A stretch of DNA of 64,000 nucleotides from an uncultured Lachnospiraceae bacterium (GCA_910585905.1 CAJUID010000004.1:1-64000), one strand, 5' to 3'. Shown: positions 52,368 to 62,356, counted from the stretch's first letter. Notes: generated by a model from the sequence alone, not told the origin. A program made the numbers and translations.

Positions 52368-54521
52368 ATGGAACAAAGAGTAAACCCACTACAGACAAAC
52401 CAGCGCAGACAGGCTTCCGAACAGAACCGGAACGCTGCACGCCAGCGCACTTCAAATTCCGTAAATTCTTCAGCACAAAATGCAAGAACTGTGGGTAACA
52501 CTTCCAATTATGGTGTTGCCAGGCCGCCATCTGCCCTGCATGTGGGGGATGTCCTGCGCGGTGAGATTACAGATCTTAGGAACAATGAAATCTCCATTAC
52601 ATTAAAAGATAATACAGTGCTGCGCGCCCAGATTCCAGACAGTGCATCCTACTCTATCGGACAGACTGGGTCATTCCGACTAACCGATATTTCTGGCGGC
52701 ACCATTTACCTGGAAAATATTTCTATTGGTTATAATGACACAGAACTCGCGCTGATCAATAAGGCATTAGAAAAGGCAAACCTGCCTGCCACGGAACGCA
52801 ACCAGGAAACTGTAAAAGCTTTAATGGACAATCTCCTCCCTATTAACAGGGAATCCATACAAAATTTGATGCAGCAGGCATATGACTACCATACAGATGA
52901 CATGAACACTCTGGCAGTCATGAACCGCCTGATGATGAAAATGGATACAGATTCGGTCGCTCAGTTTAGCAATTATAGAAATGATAATTACCAGTTATTG
53001 GAGCGCCTGCAAAACTTTTCTTCTGACATTCCGTCCCTACTGGGCGCATTGGCAGAAAACGGTCCTGCAGACGCCGTGGCGATTTTCGGAAAAAGCTTGC
53101 TCTCCATTGGGCTTTCTTCTTCTACGGGTGTGCCTTCTCAGACGCTTGCTGATCTGCCGTTACAGGTGCAACAGGATATCTTAAAAATGCTTTCTGGCAC
53201 CCCTATGACAGATGAAATGGCTACGCAGCTTGACAATAAAACGCTGTCATTGCAGGATACTCTAACCATGTTAAGGGACTCTGCACTTTCTGGGACTATC
53301 GTCCTGCCAGAAGGCAGCACAACAGCAGCCCTAACCAGTCTAATCAATCAGATTAACCAAATACTGGAACCTGCTGCTTCTGACCTTCCACTTGTCACAG
53401 AGGATTATGTTAAAAACATAGTTACAGCAAATCAGGAAGAGGAACTAGAATCAGAGGAAACTGCCAAACAGCCGCTTGCTCCAGAAGAAAATGCCGAGAC
53501 AGAAAGTGCGCCAAAATCAGAAGGCCGTTTTGGATTTGCAGGAAAATTCCTGCAATCTATCTCAGAAAATGCCAAAAACCTTTCTGAAACGTTTAGCAAT
53601 CTTCGGAACAGTGCGTCATCTGCGCAAAGCTCTGGCCAAATTTCAAACCCTTCCATTGATATTCTAACACAGACCTTTGAAAAATTTGCGCGCAGCCAGG
53701 ATCTGCTAAATAGTTTCCTCCCGGCAAATGAGAGAAATATATTGTTAAATCATCTGCAGGATATGCCAATCAACCGAAATATGCTGTTAAAAATTGCCTC
53801 TGGCGAGGCAAGCACAAAGGAAGTCCTCACAGTAATAAATAATACCATTGGCCTTGCCGACAGCGAACAGATCAGCAAATTGTTCCAGTCGGAGGTGTTC
53901 CAAAAGCTATTTGCGAGAAACCTACAAAGCTCATGGACAATGACACCAGAACAGCTAAGCCAGGGAAATCTTTCTGAATTTTACACAAAGATGCGCGGAC
54001 AGATGCAGCAATACCACCACCTGATCGAAAGTACATTGTCCGGCTCCGATTCACAACAACTAGGAAGCTTTGCCCACGACATCGAGAGCAATCTCTCCTT
54101 TATGAAGACATTGAGCCAGACTTTTTCTTACTTCCAGATTCCGCTAAAGCTTCCCAGCCAGAATGCACACGGCGACCTATATGTCTATTCCAGAAAAGAG
54201 CGCCTGCGGCAGAATCCAGAAAAGGCCAGTGTACTTCTCCATCTGGATATGGAGCACCTTGGGAAAATTGATATCAAGCTGGATAAAAACAAAAATGATA
54301 TATCAACTCAGTTCTCCCTGAACGACCAGGAATCTGTAAAGCTGTTTCAGGTCAATGCAGATATGTTAAAATCTGCACTAAACCTGCAGGGTTACAACTG
54401 CCTGATGCAAGTTCAGGAAAAAGAAAAGCCGTCCCCAACTGTAGACGACTTTATTAATACAAAAGTAAATACCCATGCTACCACAGATATGAAACGCTTT
54501 TCGTTTGATATTAGAGCTTAA
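52368..54521 (+). CDS. FliK-like flagellar hook-length control protein
   Basis: 717 residues from the ATG at 52368 (GGAGG five bases upstream). A Gln/Asn/Arg-rich N-terminus leads to a beta-domain near 60-130 (VGDVLRGEITDLRNNEISIT), a long helical middle with a low-complexity Glu/Ala/Pro segment near 360-390, and a C-terminal FliK-type domain (LYVYSRKERLRQN, VLLHLDMEHLGKIDIKL, LKSALNLQGYNCLMQV). FliK sets hook length and switches export specificity. It is larger than typical FliK (about 400) and stands outside a flagellar operon, so it may be a paralogue. Confidence 0.72.
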   Translation: MEQRVNPLQTNQRRQASEQNRNAARQRTSNSVNSSAQNARTVGNTSNYGVARPPSALHVGDVLRGEITDLRNNEISITLKDNTVLRAQIPDSASYSIGQTGSFRLTDISGGTIYLENISIGYNDTELALINKALEKANLPATERNQETVKALMDNLLPINRESIQNLMQQAYDYHTDDMNTLAVMNRLMMKMDTDSVAQFSNYRNDNYQLLERLQNFSSDIPSLLGALAENGPADAVAIFGKSLLSIGLSSSTGVPSQTLADLPLQVQQDILKMLSGTPMTDEMATQLDNKTLSLQDTLTMLRDSALSGTIVLPEGSTTAALTSLINQINQILEPAASDLPLVTEDYVKNIVTANQEEELESEETAKQPLAPEENAETESAPKSEGRFGFAGKFLQSISENAKNLSETFSNLRNSASSAQSSGQISNPSIDILTQTFEKFARSQDLLNSFLPANERNILLNHLQDMPINRNMLLKIASGEASTKEVLTVINNTIGLADSEQISKLFQSEVFQKLFARNLQSSWTMTPEQLSQGNLSEFYTKMRGQMQQYHHLIESTLSGSDSQQLGSFAHDIESNLSFMKTLSQTFSYFQIPLKLPSQNAHGDLYVYSRKERLRQNPEKASVLLHLDMEHLGKIDIKLDKNKNDISTQFSLNDQESVKLFQVNADMLKSALNLQGYNCLMQVQEKEKPSPTVDDFINTKVNTHATTDMKRFSFDIRA

Positions 54522-54546
54522 CGGCAGCCATTTGGCTGCCGTTTTA
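54521..54546 (+). terminator. Terminator of the FliK-like gene
   Basis: Stem CGGCAGCC/GGCTGCCG with a 4-nt loop followed by TTTTATTT, overlapping the stop codon. Confidence 0.8.
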
Positions 54547-54624
54547 TTTACTTATAAAAAACTGCTCATAACATAGTGGTGTACCAACAAGAAATACAAA
54601 CAACTAAAGTTTATTTAGCGCTTT

Positions 54625-54680
54625 TGCTAGGGCACAAGCAACGCCATGCCCCGTTGCTCTGCAGCGGGGTATTTGACTCT
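54625..54680 (-). repeat. Hairpin repeat C, copy 3 (short, inverted)
   Basis: Complement of the family core: on the minus strand AGTCAAATACC then CCGCTGCAGAGCAACGGGG and CATGGCGTTGCTTG. Folds as ATACCCCG/CGGGGCAT. It abuts the stop codon of the PilZ gene. Confidence 0.6.
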
Positions 54681-55017
54681 ATGACTCAATATTATCAAAA
54701 ATGTAGTCAAACACAGATGCCATCCCTACAAACTCACATCCATAAAAATTTTTTCCATTTTTGCTCTTATCTTGGCGCAGAATGCGTACCACACAGTTTA
54801 ATGCCTCGCCTTTATTTAAGAATTCCAGCCTTGCGTTAAAGTAATATCCAATCGGTAGGATACTCTCTGTCTCAAACCCAATTCCCGATTTTGAAATATT
54901 AATAATATCAATCGGAGCATGGATATTATTCACCTTAATATTATCCTGCTTAAACAAAGATGATACCTCAAGGCTCATATGAAGCTCTACCCGTTTCGAC
55001 TTACGCTGTTCTTCCAT
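54679..55017 (-). CDS. PilZ-domain c-di-GMP receptor
   Basis: 112 residues, a single PilZ domain. The binding signature is intact: RKSKRVEL (R-x-x-x-R) near the N-terminus and DIINISKSGIGFET (the N/D-x-S-x-x-G motif) near 37-50; a further strand CVVRILRQ and FYGCEFVG complete it. Binds cyclic di-GMP to control motility or surface factors. It converges with the FliK-like gene. It has a GGGGGAAT ribosome site. Confidence 0.85.
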   Translation of the reverse strand: MEEQRKSKRVELHMSLEVSSLFKQDNIKVNNIHAPIDIINISKSGIGFETESILPIGYYFNARLEFLNKGEALNCVVRILRQDKSKNGKNFYGCEFVGMASVFDYIFDNIES

Positions 55018-55150
55018 TTTATTCCCCCTTTTTTATAAAACTGACATGCCACTTGAAACGGCATAATCATATATAAGTCGATTGCTCCGTATCTTACACT
55101 CTCGCAATCGCCGCCTACCTTACTGCCTGTAGTAAGGTGATTTACCATTT

Positions 55151-56584
55151 CTAGTGCAATAGTTCTGTTAAAATCTGGTTCACCATACCCGGATCAGCCT
55201 TTCCCTGCATTGCTTTCATTGTCTGCCCCACCAAAAATCCAATTGCCTTTTTCTTTCCGCTCTTGTAGTCTTCTACCGACTGCGGATTCTCGGCAATCAC
55301 CTTCTCAATTGTACTGCGGAGTGCACCATCATCCGAAACGGTTTTTAATCCATTCTCCTCCACATATTTCTCTGGATCAATATTTTCCTCAAAGATTTTC
55401 TCAAAAACTTCTTTCGCCACAGAGCTATTAACCGCCCTAGCTTCTGTAAGCTGAATCAGCTTTGCAAGGTTTTCCGGTGAAAATGTAATCTGCTCCGGCT
55501 CCATATCATGTTCCTTTAATAGGCGCATTGTCTCCACCATAAGCCAGTTTGAAACTTTCTTTGGATTATTGCAGATTGCCGTTGTCTCCTCAAAAATATC
55601 CGCTAATTTTTTATTTGATGTGATAATTCCTGCATCATATTCTGGAATATTAAATTCTCTTTTATAGCGTTCCAATTTTTCTGTGCGAAGTTCCGGCTGG
55701 CGTGAACGGATTTCATCTAGCCACTCGTCACTAATCGTAATCGGCACCAAGTCAGGCTCTGGGAAATAACGGTAGTCCTGCGCATCCTCTTTCGAGCGCA
55801 TTGCATAGGAATATTCTTTCGTATCATCCCAGCGTCTTGTCTCCTGAACCACCTTCTGTCCAGACTCAATCAAATCAATCTGCCGCTCCCGCTCTCCCTC
55901 AATCGCCCTGCGGATAGCCTTAAAAGAATTAAGATTTTTCATCTCCGTCCTTGTCCCAAACTCAGAGGCTCCTGCCTCGCGCACAGACAAATTGACATCG
56001 GCGCGCATAGAGCCCTCCTGCAATTTGCAATCAGAAGCGCCGAGATACTGAATAATCAACCGTAACTTTTCCAGATATGCGATCACCTCATCAGCAGAGC
56101 GCATATCCGGCTCTGAAACAATCTCAATCAGAGGCACGCCAGAGCGGTTAAAATCAACCAGCGAATTTTCACCCCACTCATCATGAACCAGCTTTCCGGC
56201 ATCCTCCTCCATATGGATTTCATGAATCCCAATTGTCTTTTTGCCACCATCCTCTGTCTCAATTTCAATGCCGCCATCCCGGCAAATTGGCAGATAAAGC
56301 TGGGATATCTGATAGTTCTGCGGATTGTCTGGATAAAAATAATTCTTTCTGTCAAATTTACAATTTTGTGTAATCTTACAATTTGTGGCAAGCCCCACTG
56401 CAATCGCATATTCTACCACCTGTTTATTTAATACCGGGAGGGAACCCGGCATTCCGGTACAGACCGGACAGGTATGCGAATTCGGCTCACCGCCAAATTC
56501 CGTAGAGCAGGAACAAAAAATCTTTGTCCTTGTCGCCAGCTCCACATGTACTTCTAATCCAATTACTGTTTCAAACTGTTTCAT
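55151..56584 (-). CDS. gatB: Asp/Glu-tRNA amidotransferase subunit B
   Basis: 477 residues, full length. Part of GatCAB, which converts Glu-tRNA(Gln) or Asp-tRNA(Asn) to the amidated form. Motifs: VIGLEVHVELATRTKIFC, GEPNSHTCPVCTGMPGSLP (zinc cysteines CSCS and CPVC), DFNRSGVPLIEIVSEPD, EGSMRADVNLS; a C-terminal YqeY-like tail ends GMVNQILTELL. It is the last gene of DUF1002-gatC-gatA-gatB. Confidence 0.95.
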   Translation of the reverse strand: MKQFETVIGLEVHVELATRTKIFCSCSTEFGGEPNSHTCPVCTGMPGSLPVLNKQVVEYAIAVGLATNCKITQNCKFDRKNYFYPDNPQNYQISQLYLPICRDGGIEIETEDGGKKTIGIHEIHMEEDAGKLVHDEWGENSLVDFNRSGVPLIEIVSEPDMRSADEVIAYLEKLRLIIQYLGASDCKLQEGSMRADVNLSVREAGASEFGTRTEMKNLNSFKAIRRAIEGERERQIDLIESGQKVVQETRRWDDTKEYSYAMRSKEDAQDYRYFPEPDLVPITISDEWLDEIRSRQPELRTEKLERYKREFNIPEYDAGIITSNKKLADIFEETTAICNNPKKVSNWLMVETMRLLKEHDMEPEQITFSPENLAKLIQLTEARAVNSSVAKEVFEKIFEENIDPEKYVEENGLKTVSDDGALRSTIEKVIAENPQSVEDYKSGKKKAIGFLVGQTMKAMQGKADPGMVNQILTELLH

Positions 56585-56631
56585 AATCTATCTCCATTCC
56601 TGCACACGCAATAAAGCGCATCTATTACAAA

Positions 56632-58095
56632 TTAGTTTTCAGATAGTGGGCTGTGCTCATACTCCCTAGTCTGCTCAAAAGCATATGCCGCACGGATAAT
56701 ATCTTTTTCACCAAAACAATTGCCAATCAACTGCAGGCCAATCGGAAGCCCAGAGGAATCCTTGCCACATGGCAGTGAAATTCCCGGAAGGCCAGCTAAA
56801 TTAACTGATATCGTATAAATATCACCAAGGTACATTTTAATCGGGTCACTTAAGCTCTCACCAAGCCGGGGCGCCGTTGTCGGCGCTGCAGGCCCAAGGA
56901 TTACGTTATACTTTTCAAAGGCTCTGTCAAATGCCTGCTTAATCAGTGCTTTTGTCCGAAGTGCCTTTAGATAGTAAGCGTCATAATAACCAGAACTTAA
57001 CGCAAATGAGCCAAGCATAATCCTGCGTTTAACCTCTGCGCCAAAACCTTCTGAACGTGTCTTTTTATACATATTATGCAGCCCGGCATACGACTCCGTG
57101 CGATAACCATACTTTACGCCGTCAAACCTCGCAAGATTAGAACTTGCCTCTGCACATGCAATAACATAGTACGCCGGAATCGCATATTCTACTAAGCTCA
57201 GATCAAACTCTTCAATGACTGCTCCCTTTTTTTCCAACTCCTTTGCAGCAGCCAGAACGGAATCCCTAACCTCAGGTTCAAGCCCTTCACCAAAATAATC
57301 TCTTGGAATACCAATCTTCATCCCTTTAACATCATCTACTAACGCCGCAGAAAAATCGCAATCCTTTCGTTCTATAGATGTGGAATCTTTTTTATCATGT
57401 GACGAGATAATTTCCAAAACAGTGGCACAATCCGTTACATCCTTGGCAACTGGCCCGATCTGGTCCAGAGATGAACCGTAGGCAATTAACCCATAGCGCG
57501 AAACCGTACCATATGTCGGCTTTATCCCAGTTACACCACAAAATGAACTTGGCTGCCGGATAGAGCCTCCAGTATCCGAACCGAGTGCATAGGAACATTC
57601 CTCTGCAGCCACCGCCGCACAAGAACCGCCAGAGGAGCCACCTGGAACATGCGCCGTATTCCACGGATTTTTCGTTGCCCCAAAAGCTGAAGTTTCTGTT
57701 GTACTTCCCATTGCAAACTCGTCCATATTCGTTTTTCCAATAATAACAGCACCAGCTCTTTCAAGGTTTAAGACCGCCTCGGACGTATATGTCGGGACAA
57801 AATTTCCCAAAATCTTTGAACTACAGGTCGTCAGCATTCCCTCAATACACATATTATCTTTGATGGCAACCGGCACTCCGGCAAGGGGACTGGTATATCT
57901 TCCATCCTCAATTCCCTTCTGTACCTCCCTTGCCTGTTTTAAAGCCTTCTCTTCATCTATTGTCACAAAACTATTAATGGCCGCCTCTTTTTTTGCGGCA
58001 GCATCAAGAGCTGCCTTCGCCGCCTCCTCTGCAGACACTTCCCCTGCCTTTATCTTTTTTCCTAATTCCACTGCGGTCAAACTCATTAAAGACAT
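56632..58095 (-). CDS. gatA: Asp/Glu-tRNA amidotransferase subunit A
   Basis: 487 residues. Amidase that releases ammonia from glutamine for GatB. The catalytic Ser-cisSer-Lys triad is present: lysine in VAIKDNMC, serines in PGGSSGGSCAAV and SDTGGSIRQPSSFCG. The ATG at 58095 follows TTAGGAGG by about eight bases and is preferred over the frame start. It lies 18 bp after gatC. Confidence 0.95.
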   Translation of the reverse strand: MSLMSLTAVELGKKIKAGEVSAEEAAKAALDAAAKKEAAINSFVTIDEEKALKQAREVQKGIEDGRYTSPLAGVPVAIKDNMCIEGMLTTCSSKILGNFVPTYTSEAVLNLERAGAVIIGKTNMDEFAMGSTTETSAFGATKNPWNTAHVPGGSSGGSCAAVAAEECSYALGSDTGGSIRQPSSFCGVTGIKPTYGTVSRYGLIAYGSSLDQIGPVAKDVTDCATVLEIISSHDKKDSTSIERKDCDFSAALVDDVKGMKIGIPRDYFGEGLEPEVRDSVLAAAKELEKKGAVIEEFDLSLVEYAIPAYYVIACAEASSNLARFDGVKYGYRTESYAGLHNMYKKTRSEGFGAEVKRRIMLGSFALSSGYYDAYYLKALRTKALIKQAFDRAFEKYNVILGPAAPTTAPRLGESLSDPIKMYLGDIYTISVNLAGLPGISLPCGKDSSGLPIGLQLIGNCFGEKDIIRAAYAFEQTREYEHSPLSEN

Positions 58096-58113
58096 TTCCA
58101 ATCCTCCTAACAT

Positions 58114-58404
58114 TTAAATTGTCTTTGGCACAACAAAGCTGTCTCCCCCGCGCTCCGGTGCATTAGAGAGAGTTTTCTCCCTTCCATCCTGATCTTTTGG
58201 TACATCCTCACGGAATACATTATTCACTGGAAATGCATGTGACATCGGCTCTACCCCTGAGGTATCCAACTCATTTAACTTATCAATATAATCAAGCATT
58301 TCACCAATATCCTTTTTGGCATTCTCCTTGTCCTCCGCTGAAAGTTCCAGCTTAGCAAGAATTCCTACATATTCAATTGTTTCATCTGAAATAATATTTG
58401 CCAT
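58114..58404 (-). CDS. gatC: Asp/Glu-tRNA amidotransferase subunit C
   Basis: 96 residues, normal length. ISDETIEYVGILAKLELSAE at the N-terminus and the conserved GVEPMSHAFPVNNVFREDV segment that holds GatA. GGAGG precedes the ATG at 58404. First of gatCAB, 35 bp after the DUF1002 gene. Confidence 0.92.
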   Translation of the reverse strand: MANIISDETIEYVGILAKLELSAEDKENAKKDIGEMLDYIDKLNELDTSGVEPMSHAFPVNNVFREDVPKDQDGREKTLSNAPERGGDSFVVPKTI

Positions 58405-58439
58405 AACATTCCTCCATCTTTTTTCAAAAAGAGCCACTT

Positions 58440-59360
58440 CTATCCAAAAAGGCCACTAAAGAAATCTGCAATCGCCTGAAAAATCCCGGCAAAAAAATCC
58501 CCTACCCGTTCAATCAGCCCTGAGGTATCTACTTTGCTAAAGTCCACCCCCGCATCTTTCAATTTATCATAAATGCCTTTCGCCTGTTCTGTAATCGCAT
58601 CCACATCAATATCAACCTGTGAAACTTTTTCCATCATATCAACAATACTTTGTACATCCTCATCTGAAATATTCAAGTTTAGGGCTCTTGCCGAATTCTG
58701 CACTGCATCTCGTATATCCGTTGCTGAGGCAAGCTTCTCCGAAAAAACCTTCTGCTTAACTGCTGCGATCAGTTCTGCCGCCTTCTCTTTATCCCCCATA
58801 CTTTCCCCTAAATCCGCAGTTGTTACTAATTCAGCCGTTGCCGCATCCATTGTACTATCAGCGATATCCTCCCCTGTCATCGTTGCATACGCTTTCATTG
58901 CACCCACAAGGGCGGATGTCCCAGATATAGGAAACGGCCCCGCCACAATCACCGTGGCATCCGTAAGACCTGCCGTTACCAGCGCATTCGTATACATACC
59001 TGAAGTACAATAGTTTATATTCTTCGCTGTTACATTAATTCCGCTGCCTTCTTCCGTCTTAACCACCATAACGGATGACAATGCACGCTTTCCAATTACA
59101 GAAGATGCAATATAGTCCCCCAGATACTCATGCTCCTCCTGATTAGTAATCTCAACGGTCTTATAATTTTCCACATCCGCCTCAACCATACCAAATGCGT
59201 CCAACACCGCCTTTTTCTCCTTTTGGGACAAATCCTGCCCAAAAGCAATATAACGGTCATAACTGGTATCCTCCTCACCGATTACGGTATCAGCTGAAGC
59301 CGTCAGAGATGACAGCAATACGGAAACCGCTGCTAAAGCAACTAAAATTATCTTTTTCAT
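58440..59360 (-). CDS. Secreted DUF1002 protein, YpuA-like
   Basis: 306 residues. Signal peptide (1-23, cleavage after ASA), then the DUF1002 region: YIAFGQDLSQKEKKAVLDAF, SSVMVVKTEEGSGINV, NALVTAGLTDATVIVAGPFP and SGTSALVGAMKAY. A helical C-terminal part follows. Function unknown; the B. subtilis YpuA family is extracytoplasmic. It lies upstream of gatC in one apparent operon, with GGAGGGG before the ATG. The link to translation is probably only co-transcription. Confidence 0.85.
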   Translation of the reverse strand: MKKIILVALAAVSVLLSSLTASADTVIGEEDTSYDRYIAFGQDLSQKEKKAVLDAFGMVEADVENYKTVEITNQEEHEYLGDYIASSVIGKRALSSVMVVKTEEGSGINVTAKNINYCTSGMYTNALVTAGLTDATVIVAGPFPISGTSALVGAMKAYATMTGEDIADSTMDAATAELVTTADLGESMGDKEKAAELIAAVKQKVFSEKLASATDIRDAVQNSARALNLNISDEDVQSIVDMMEKVSQVDIDVDAITEQAKGIYDKLKDAGVDFSKVDTSGLIERVGDFFAGIFQAIADFFSGLFG

Positions 59361-59386
59361 ATTCTAACCCCTCCAAATCCCTTTTT

Positions 59387-59420
59387 ACTATAAAGGAATT
59401 AAACATAATTTCTTTATAGT
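59387..59420. promoter_or_regulatory. Inverted repeat before the DUF1002 gene
   Basis: ACTATAAAGGAATT (59387-59400) and AATTTCTTTATAGT (59407-59420), 13 of 14 bases complementary around 6 nt, 27 bp upstream of the start. It may be an operator or a leader stem. Confidence 0.5.
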
Positions 59421-59438
59421 TCCTAAGTTGAAAACAAG

Positions 59439-59473
59439 CCCCGGAGGTGTCCGCTTTGCGGATACACCTGGGG
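59439..59473 (-). terminator. Strong hairpin after dapL
   Basis: CCCCGGAGGTGTCCGC/GCGGATACACCTGGGG, 16-bp arms with one mismatch and a 3-nt loop, 13 bp past the dapL stop. The U-tract (TTGTTTTC) is imperfect. Confidence 0.65.
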
Positions 59474-59486
59474 ACTATATTTATTA

Positions 59487-60710
59487 CTATTTTAATTTTC
59501 CTGATCTTATACGTTCCATAGCCTTCACAGTATTTTCTGCACTACCAAATGCAGTTAGGCGGAAATAACCTTCACCATGTGGGCCAAAACCAGAACCTGG
59601 TGTACCCACAATGTTTAATTCCTCCAATAGATAATCAAAGAAATCCCATGATTTCATTTGATCTGGCGTCTTAAGCCAGATATAAGGTGCATCAACACCG
59701 CCAAATACTTCATAACCAGCGCCAACCAGCCCATCGCGGATTGTCTTTGCATTATTCATATAATATGCAATCTGTTCCTTTGTCTGTTTCTTGCCTTCCT
59801 CAGAATACACTGCCGCCCCTGCAGCCTGAATAATATAAGGAGCACCATTAAACTTTGTCCCATGACGGCGCGCCCAGAGCGCATGCAGAGAAACATCACC
59901 ACACTTTAGCGCTTTTGGCACTACAGTAAATCCAAGTCTTGTCCCTGTAAACCCTGCATTTTTCGAAAAACTACGAATCTCAATTGCACAAGCTGTCGCA
60001 TCCTTGCACTCATAAATTGAGTGCGGCACATTCTCAGAAGAAATATATGCTTCATAAGCTGCATCATAGATAATGACAGCCCCAACCTTCAAGGCATAAT
60101 CTACCCATGCCTGAAGCTGTTCTTTTGTAATCGTCGTTCCGGTCGGATTATTCGGAAAACAGAGATAAATCACATCTGGAGCCTCCTCCGGCAGTTCCGG
60201 GCAAAAACCATTCTCCTTAGTACAAGGCATATAGATTACTCCCGACCACTTCTCTGTGGCCTCATCATATGTGCCTGTTCTGCCAGACATTGCATTGGAG
60301 TCAACGTATACTGGATAAACCGGGTCACATACTGCAATCTTCGTATCATCTGCAAAAATATCTACAATATTTCCAGAGTCGCTCTTTGCCCCATCACTGA
60401 CAAAAATCTCATCAGCAGAAATCTGACAGCCCCTTGGCTTATAATCATTTTCTACAATAGCAGTGCGCAGAAACTCATACCCTAAATCCGGCGCATATCC
60501 CTTAAAAGTACCCTGGACAGCCATCTCGTCCACTGCACTATGCAGCCGGTCAATTACAGCTGGTGCCAGTGGAAGTGTTACATCGCCAATTCCCAGTCGG
60601 ATAATCTCTTTCTCTGGATTTGCTTCTGTATATGCTGCAACTTTCTTTCCAATTGTGGAAAACAAATAGCTTCCTGGCAATTTCAAATAATTTTCATTAA
60701 TTCTAAACAT
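59487..60710 (-). CDS. dapL: LL-diaminopimelate aminotransferase
   Basis: 407 residues, class-I PLP enzyme that makes LL-diaminopimelate directly from tetrahydrodipicolinate for lysine and peptidoglycan. Motifs: NENYLKLPGSYLFSTIGKK, RLGIGDVTLPLAPAV, CFPNNPTGTTIT, the PLP lysine in SFSKNAGFTGTRLGF, and the end GPHGEGYFRLTAFGSAENT. The ATG at 60710 has AAGGTGG upstream. The 5' region to 60974 shows no lysine riboswitch and no other gene. Confidence 0.95.
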   Translation of the reverse strand: MFRINENYLKLPGSYLFSTIGKKVAAYTEANPEKEIIRLGIGDVTLPLAPAVIDRLHSAVDEMAVQGTFKGYAPDLGYEFLRTAIVENDYKPRGCQISADEIFVSDGAKSDSGNIVDIFADDTKIAVCDPVYPVYVDSNAMSGRTGTYDEATEKWSGVIYMPCTKENGFCPELPEEAPDVIYLCFPNNPTGTTITKEQLQAWVDYALKVGAVIIYDAAYEAYISSENVPHSIYECKDATACAIEIRSFSKNAGFTGTRLGFTVVPKALKCGDVSLHALWARRHGTKFNGAPYIIQAAGAAVYSEEGKKQTKEQIAYYMNNAKTIRDGLVGAGYEVFGGVDAPYIWLKTPDQMKSWDFFDYLLEELNIVGTPGSGFGPHGEGYFRLTAFGSAENTVKAMERIRSGKLK

Positions 60711-60974
60711 CCTTAAATTCCACCTTTCGTTATGTTCTGTAAGGCATTGGCCGCACTGCGCCATACGGCAGATATGCTAATTCCCCACTATGTTTATACA
60801 TATCTGCAAGGCATTTCAAGCCATAAACAAATTTATTTTACACGAAAGGCATATGTAATGCAAGTATTTTCCTTTCATCGCTCAGGGCATACGCATAAAT
60901 ATTTCTTGTACTAGCAGCGATACATAAAAAATCTCTTTTCTATAACATACTAAAAAGCAAAGACAAAGAATTAC

Positions 60975-61862
60975 TCATTTTGCTTTAATATGCTGCAAAT
61001 CACACCCTTTAAAATACCAAGTTGGAATAACCTCCTGCATATTATGATACCACGCCAGGACGTCTTCTGCCTGTTTTAACATAATATGTATTTCTTTATC
61101 ACCAAATGGAACTGACCAAGAAATTGACCCAAGCATATTGCTGCTGATATATAATGCAAGAAGCTTCCAAAACTCAATTGGCACCTCACCATCAAAATAT
61201 CCGTTCACCATTCCAGAAGCAAATATCGGCGCAGCCTGTGCACACCATACAATGCGGTTAAATTCTTCCCATGGATCGCCAAAATCATAGCGGTCAAAGT
61301 CGATAATAACGATTTTATCATTTTCAATCATCATATTGCCAATATGGTAATCGCCATGTTGAAAAACCTGAGGTCTTCCTGCAAGCAAAAAGCGGTTAGC
61401 ATTTATATAGTCAATTAGTTTATCAGCACCATCAAATTTGATTGGGCATTCATGATACATATTAATTTTTTTATCCATCTTTGCACAAAACCGCTCTTCC
61501 CAATTCTGCAAATCCTTTGAAACAGGAATCGAGTGAATCTTCTTTAATATCCTGCCGGCTTCCAGTCCAAGGGCATACTGTGCAGAATCGGCAAGATATG
61601 GTACAACTTCCTTGGCATCTTTACCATTCACCCAAGTTTGCAATAGATAAACACCTTCCCTGCACCTCCCAATCTCAACAGGCCTGCACATAGGAACACC
61701 ACTTGCCGCCACCTCTTGCTGTAAACGGAACATCTCTTTTTGATCTATGCCTTTCTCTTCTGGAATAATCCTTAATAAATATTTTGTTCCGTCAGCAACA
61801 GTTACACAATATTTCTTATCGCCCGACCAGCCTTTATCAATCGGTTCCTTTGAAATCTCCAT
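60975..61862 (-). CDS. Aminoglycoside phosphotransferase-like kinase
   Basis: 295 residues, APH/choline-kinase fold. Catalytic loop VFQHGDYHIGNMM (Asp near 170) and metal site IIDFDRYDFGDPWEEF (Asp near 187); the ATP-binding lobe carries YLLRIIPEEKG with the lysine shifted. It is chromosomal and alone, so a resistance role is not implied; small-molecule kinase of unknown substrate. AATGAGAGG precedes the ATG, in the shared leader motif. Confidence 0.8.
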   Translation of the reverse strand: MEISKEPIDKGWSGDKKYCVTVADGTKYLLRIIPEEKGIDQKEMFRLQQEVAASGVPMCRPVEIGRCREGVYLLQTWVNGKDAKEVVPYLADSAQYALGLEAGRILKKIHSIPVSKDLQNWEERFCAKMDKKINMYHECPIKFDGADKLIDYINANRFLLAGRPQVFQHGDYHIGNMMIENDKIVIIDFDRYDFGDPWEEFNRIVWCAQAAPIFASGMVNGYFDGEVPIEFWKLLALYISSNMLGSISWSVPFGDKEIHIMLKQAEDVLAWYHNMQEVIPTWYFKGCDLQHIKAK

Positions 61863-62356
61863 TCTAACCTCTCATTTCTGCTTCCTTTTCAAAAAAGCAA
61901 GGAACTACTACACTCCCCCAGTAGCAATTCCCGGTGAAGCCGCGTCCCCAAAAATCTTATCTATTTCAGATGTGCTAAGCGGAGAATCTGACTCTTTGTA
62001 GCGCATTTTCAGACTGCCCCTGTCCCTTTCACACCATCAAATTTTTGCTCATTTATTAACGTCTGTCCATATCCACAGTATCATTTTAGGCAACTCCATA
62101 GCCTATCTTCCTCCCAGATTGATCTGGCAGCTTAAATAGCTGTGAAAAACTCTGTCTTTTCATTTTACTCTTGCAAAACTACATTTATATCTTGGCATTG
62201 TTTTTGCTGTCTTCCATATATTTTTAACCTGATTCGCCCTTTTGGGGAATAATTTTAGCATAAATGTACATGATGCACAATGAAAATATACGTTTGACTT
62301 TTAAACCAAGGTTTGCCACCATTTATTCGTAAGAGTTTATGTATATTTTCCAAATT
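61863..62356. other. Spacer of about 490 bp
   Basis: A 32-codon minus-strand frame at 61908-62006 (begins MRYKESDSPLSTSEIDKIFG) has a weak GGGGCAG site; I do not call it a gene. The rest is AT-rich with no hairpin or promoter I can support. Confidence 0.35.

Noticed and set aside
60975..61862. Methylthioribose kinase partner of mtnA
   Set aside because: Kinase fold agrees, but it is shorter than MtnK (about 400 residues) and far from mtnA, so no link is claimed.
61908..62006. 32-codon frame before the phosphotransferase
   Set aside because: Weak ribosome site, no promoter or recognised similarity.
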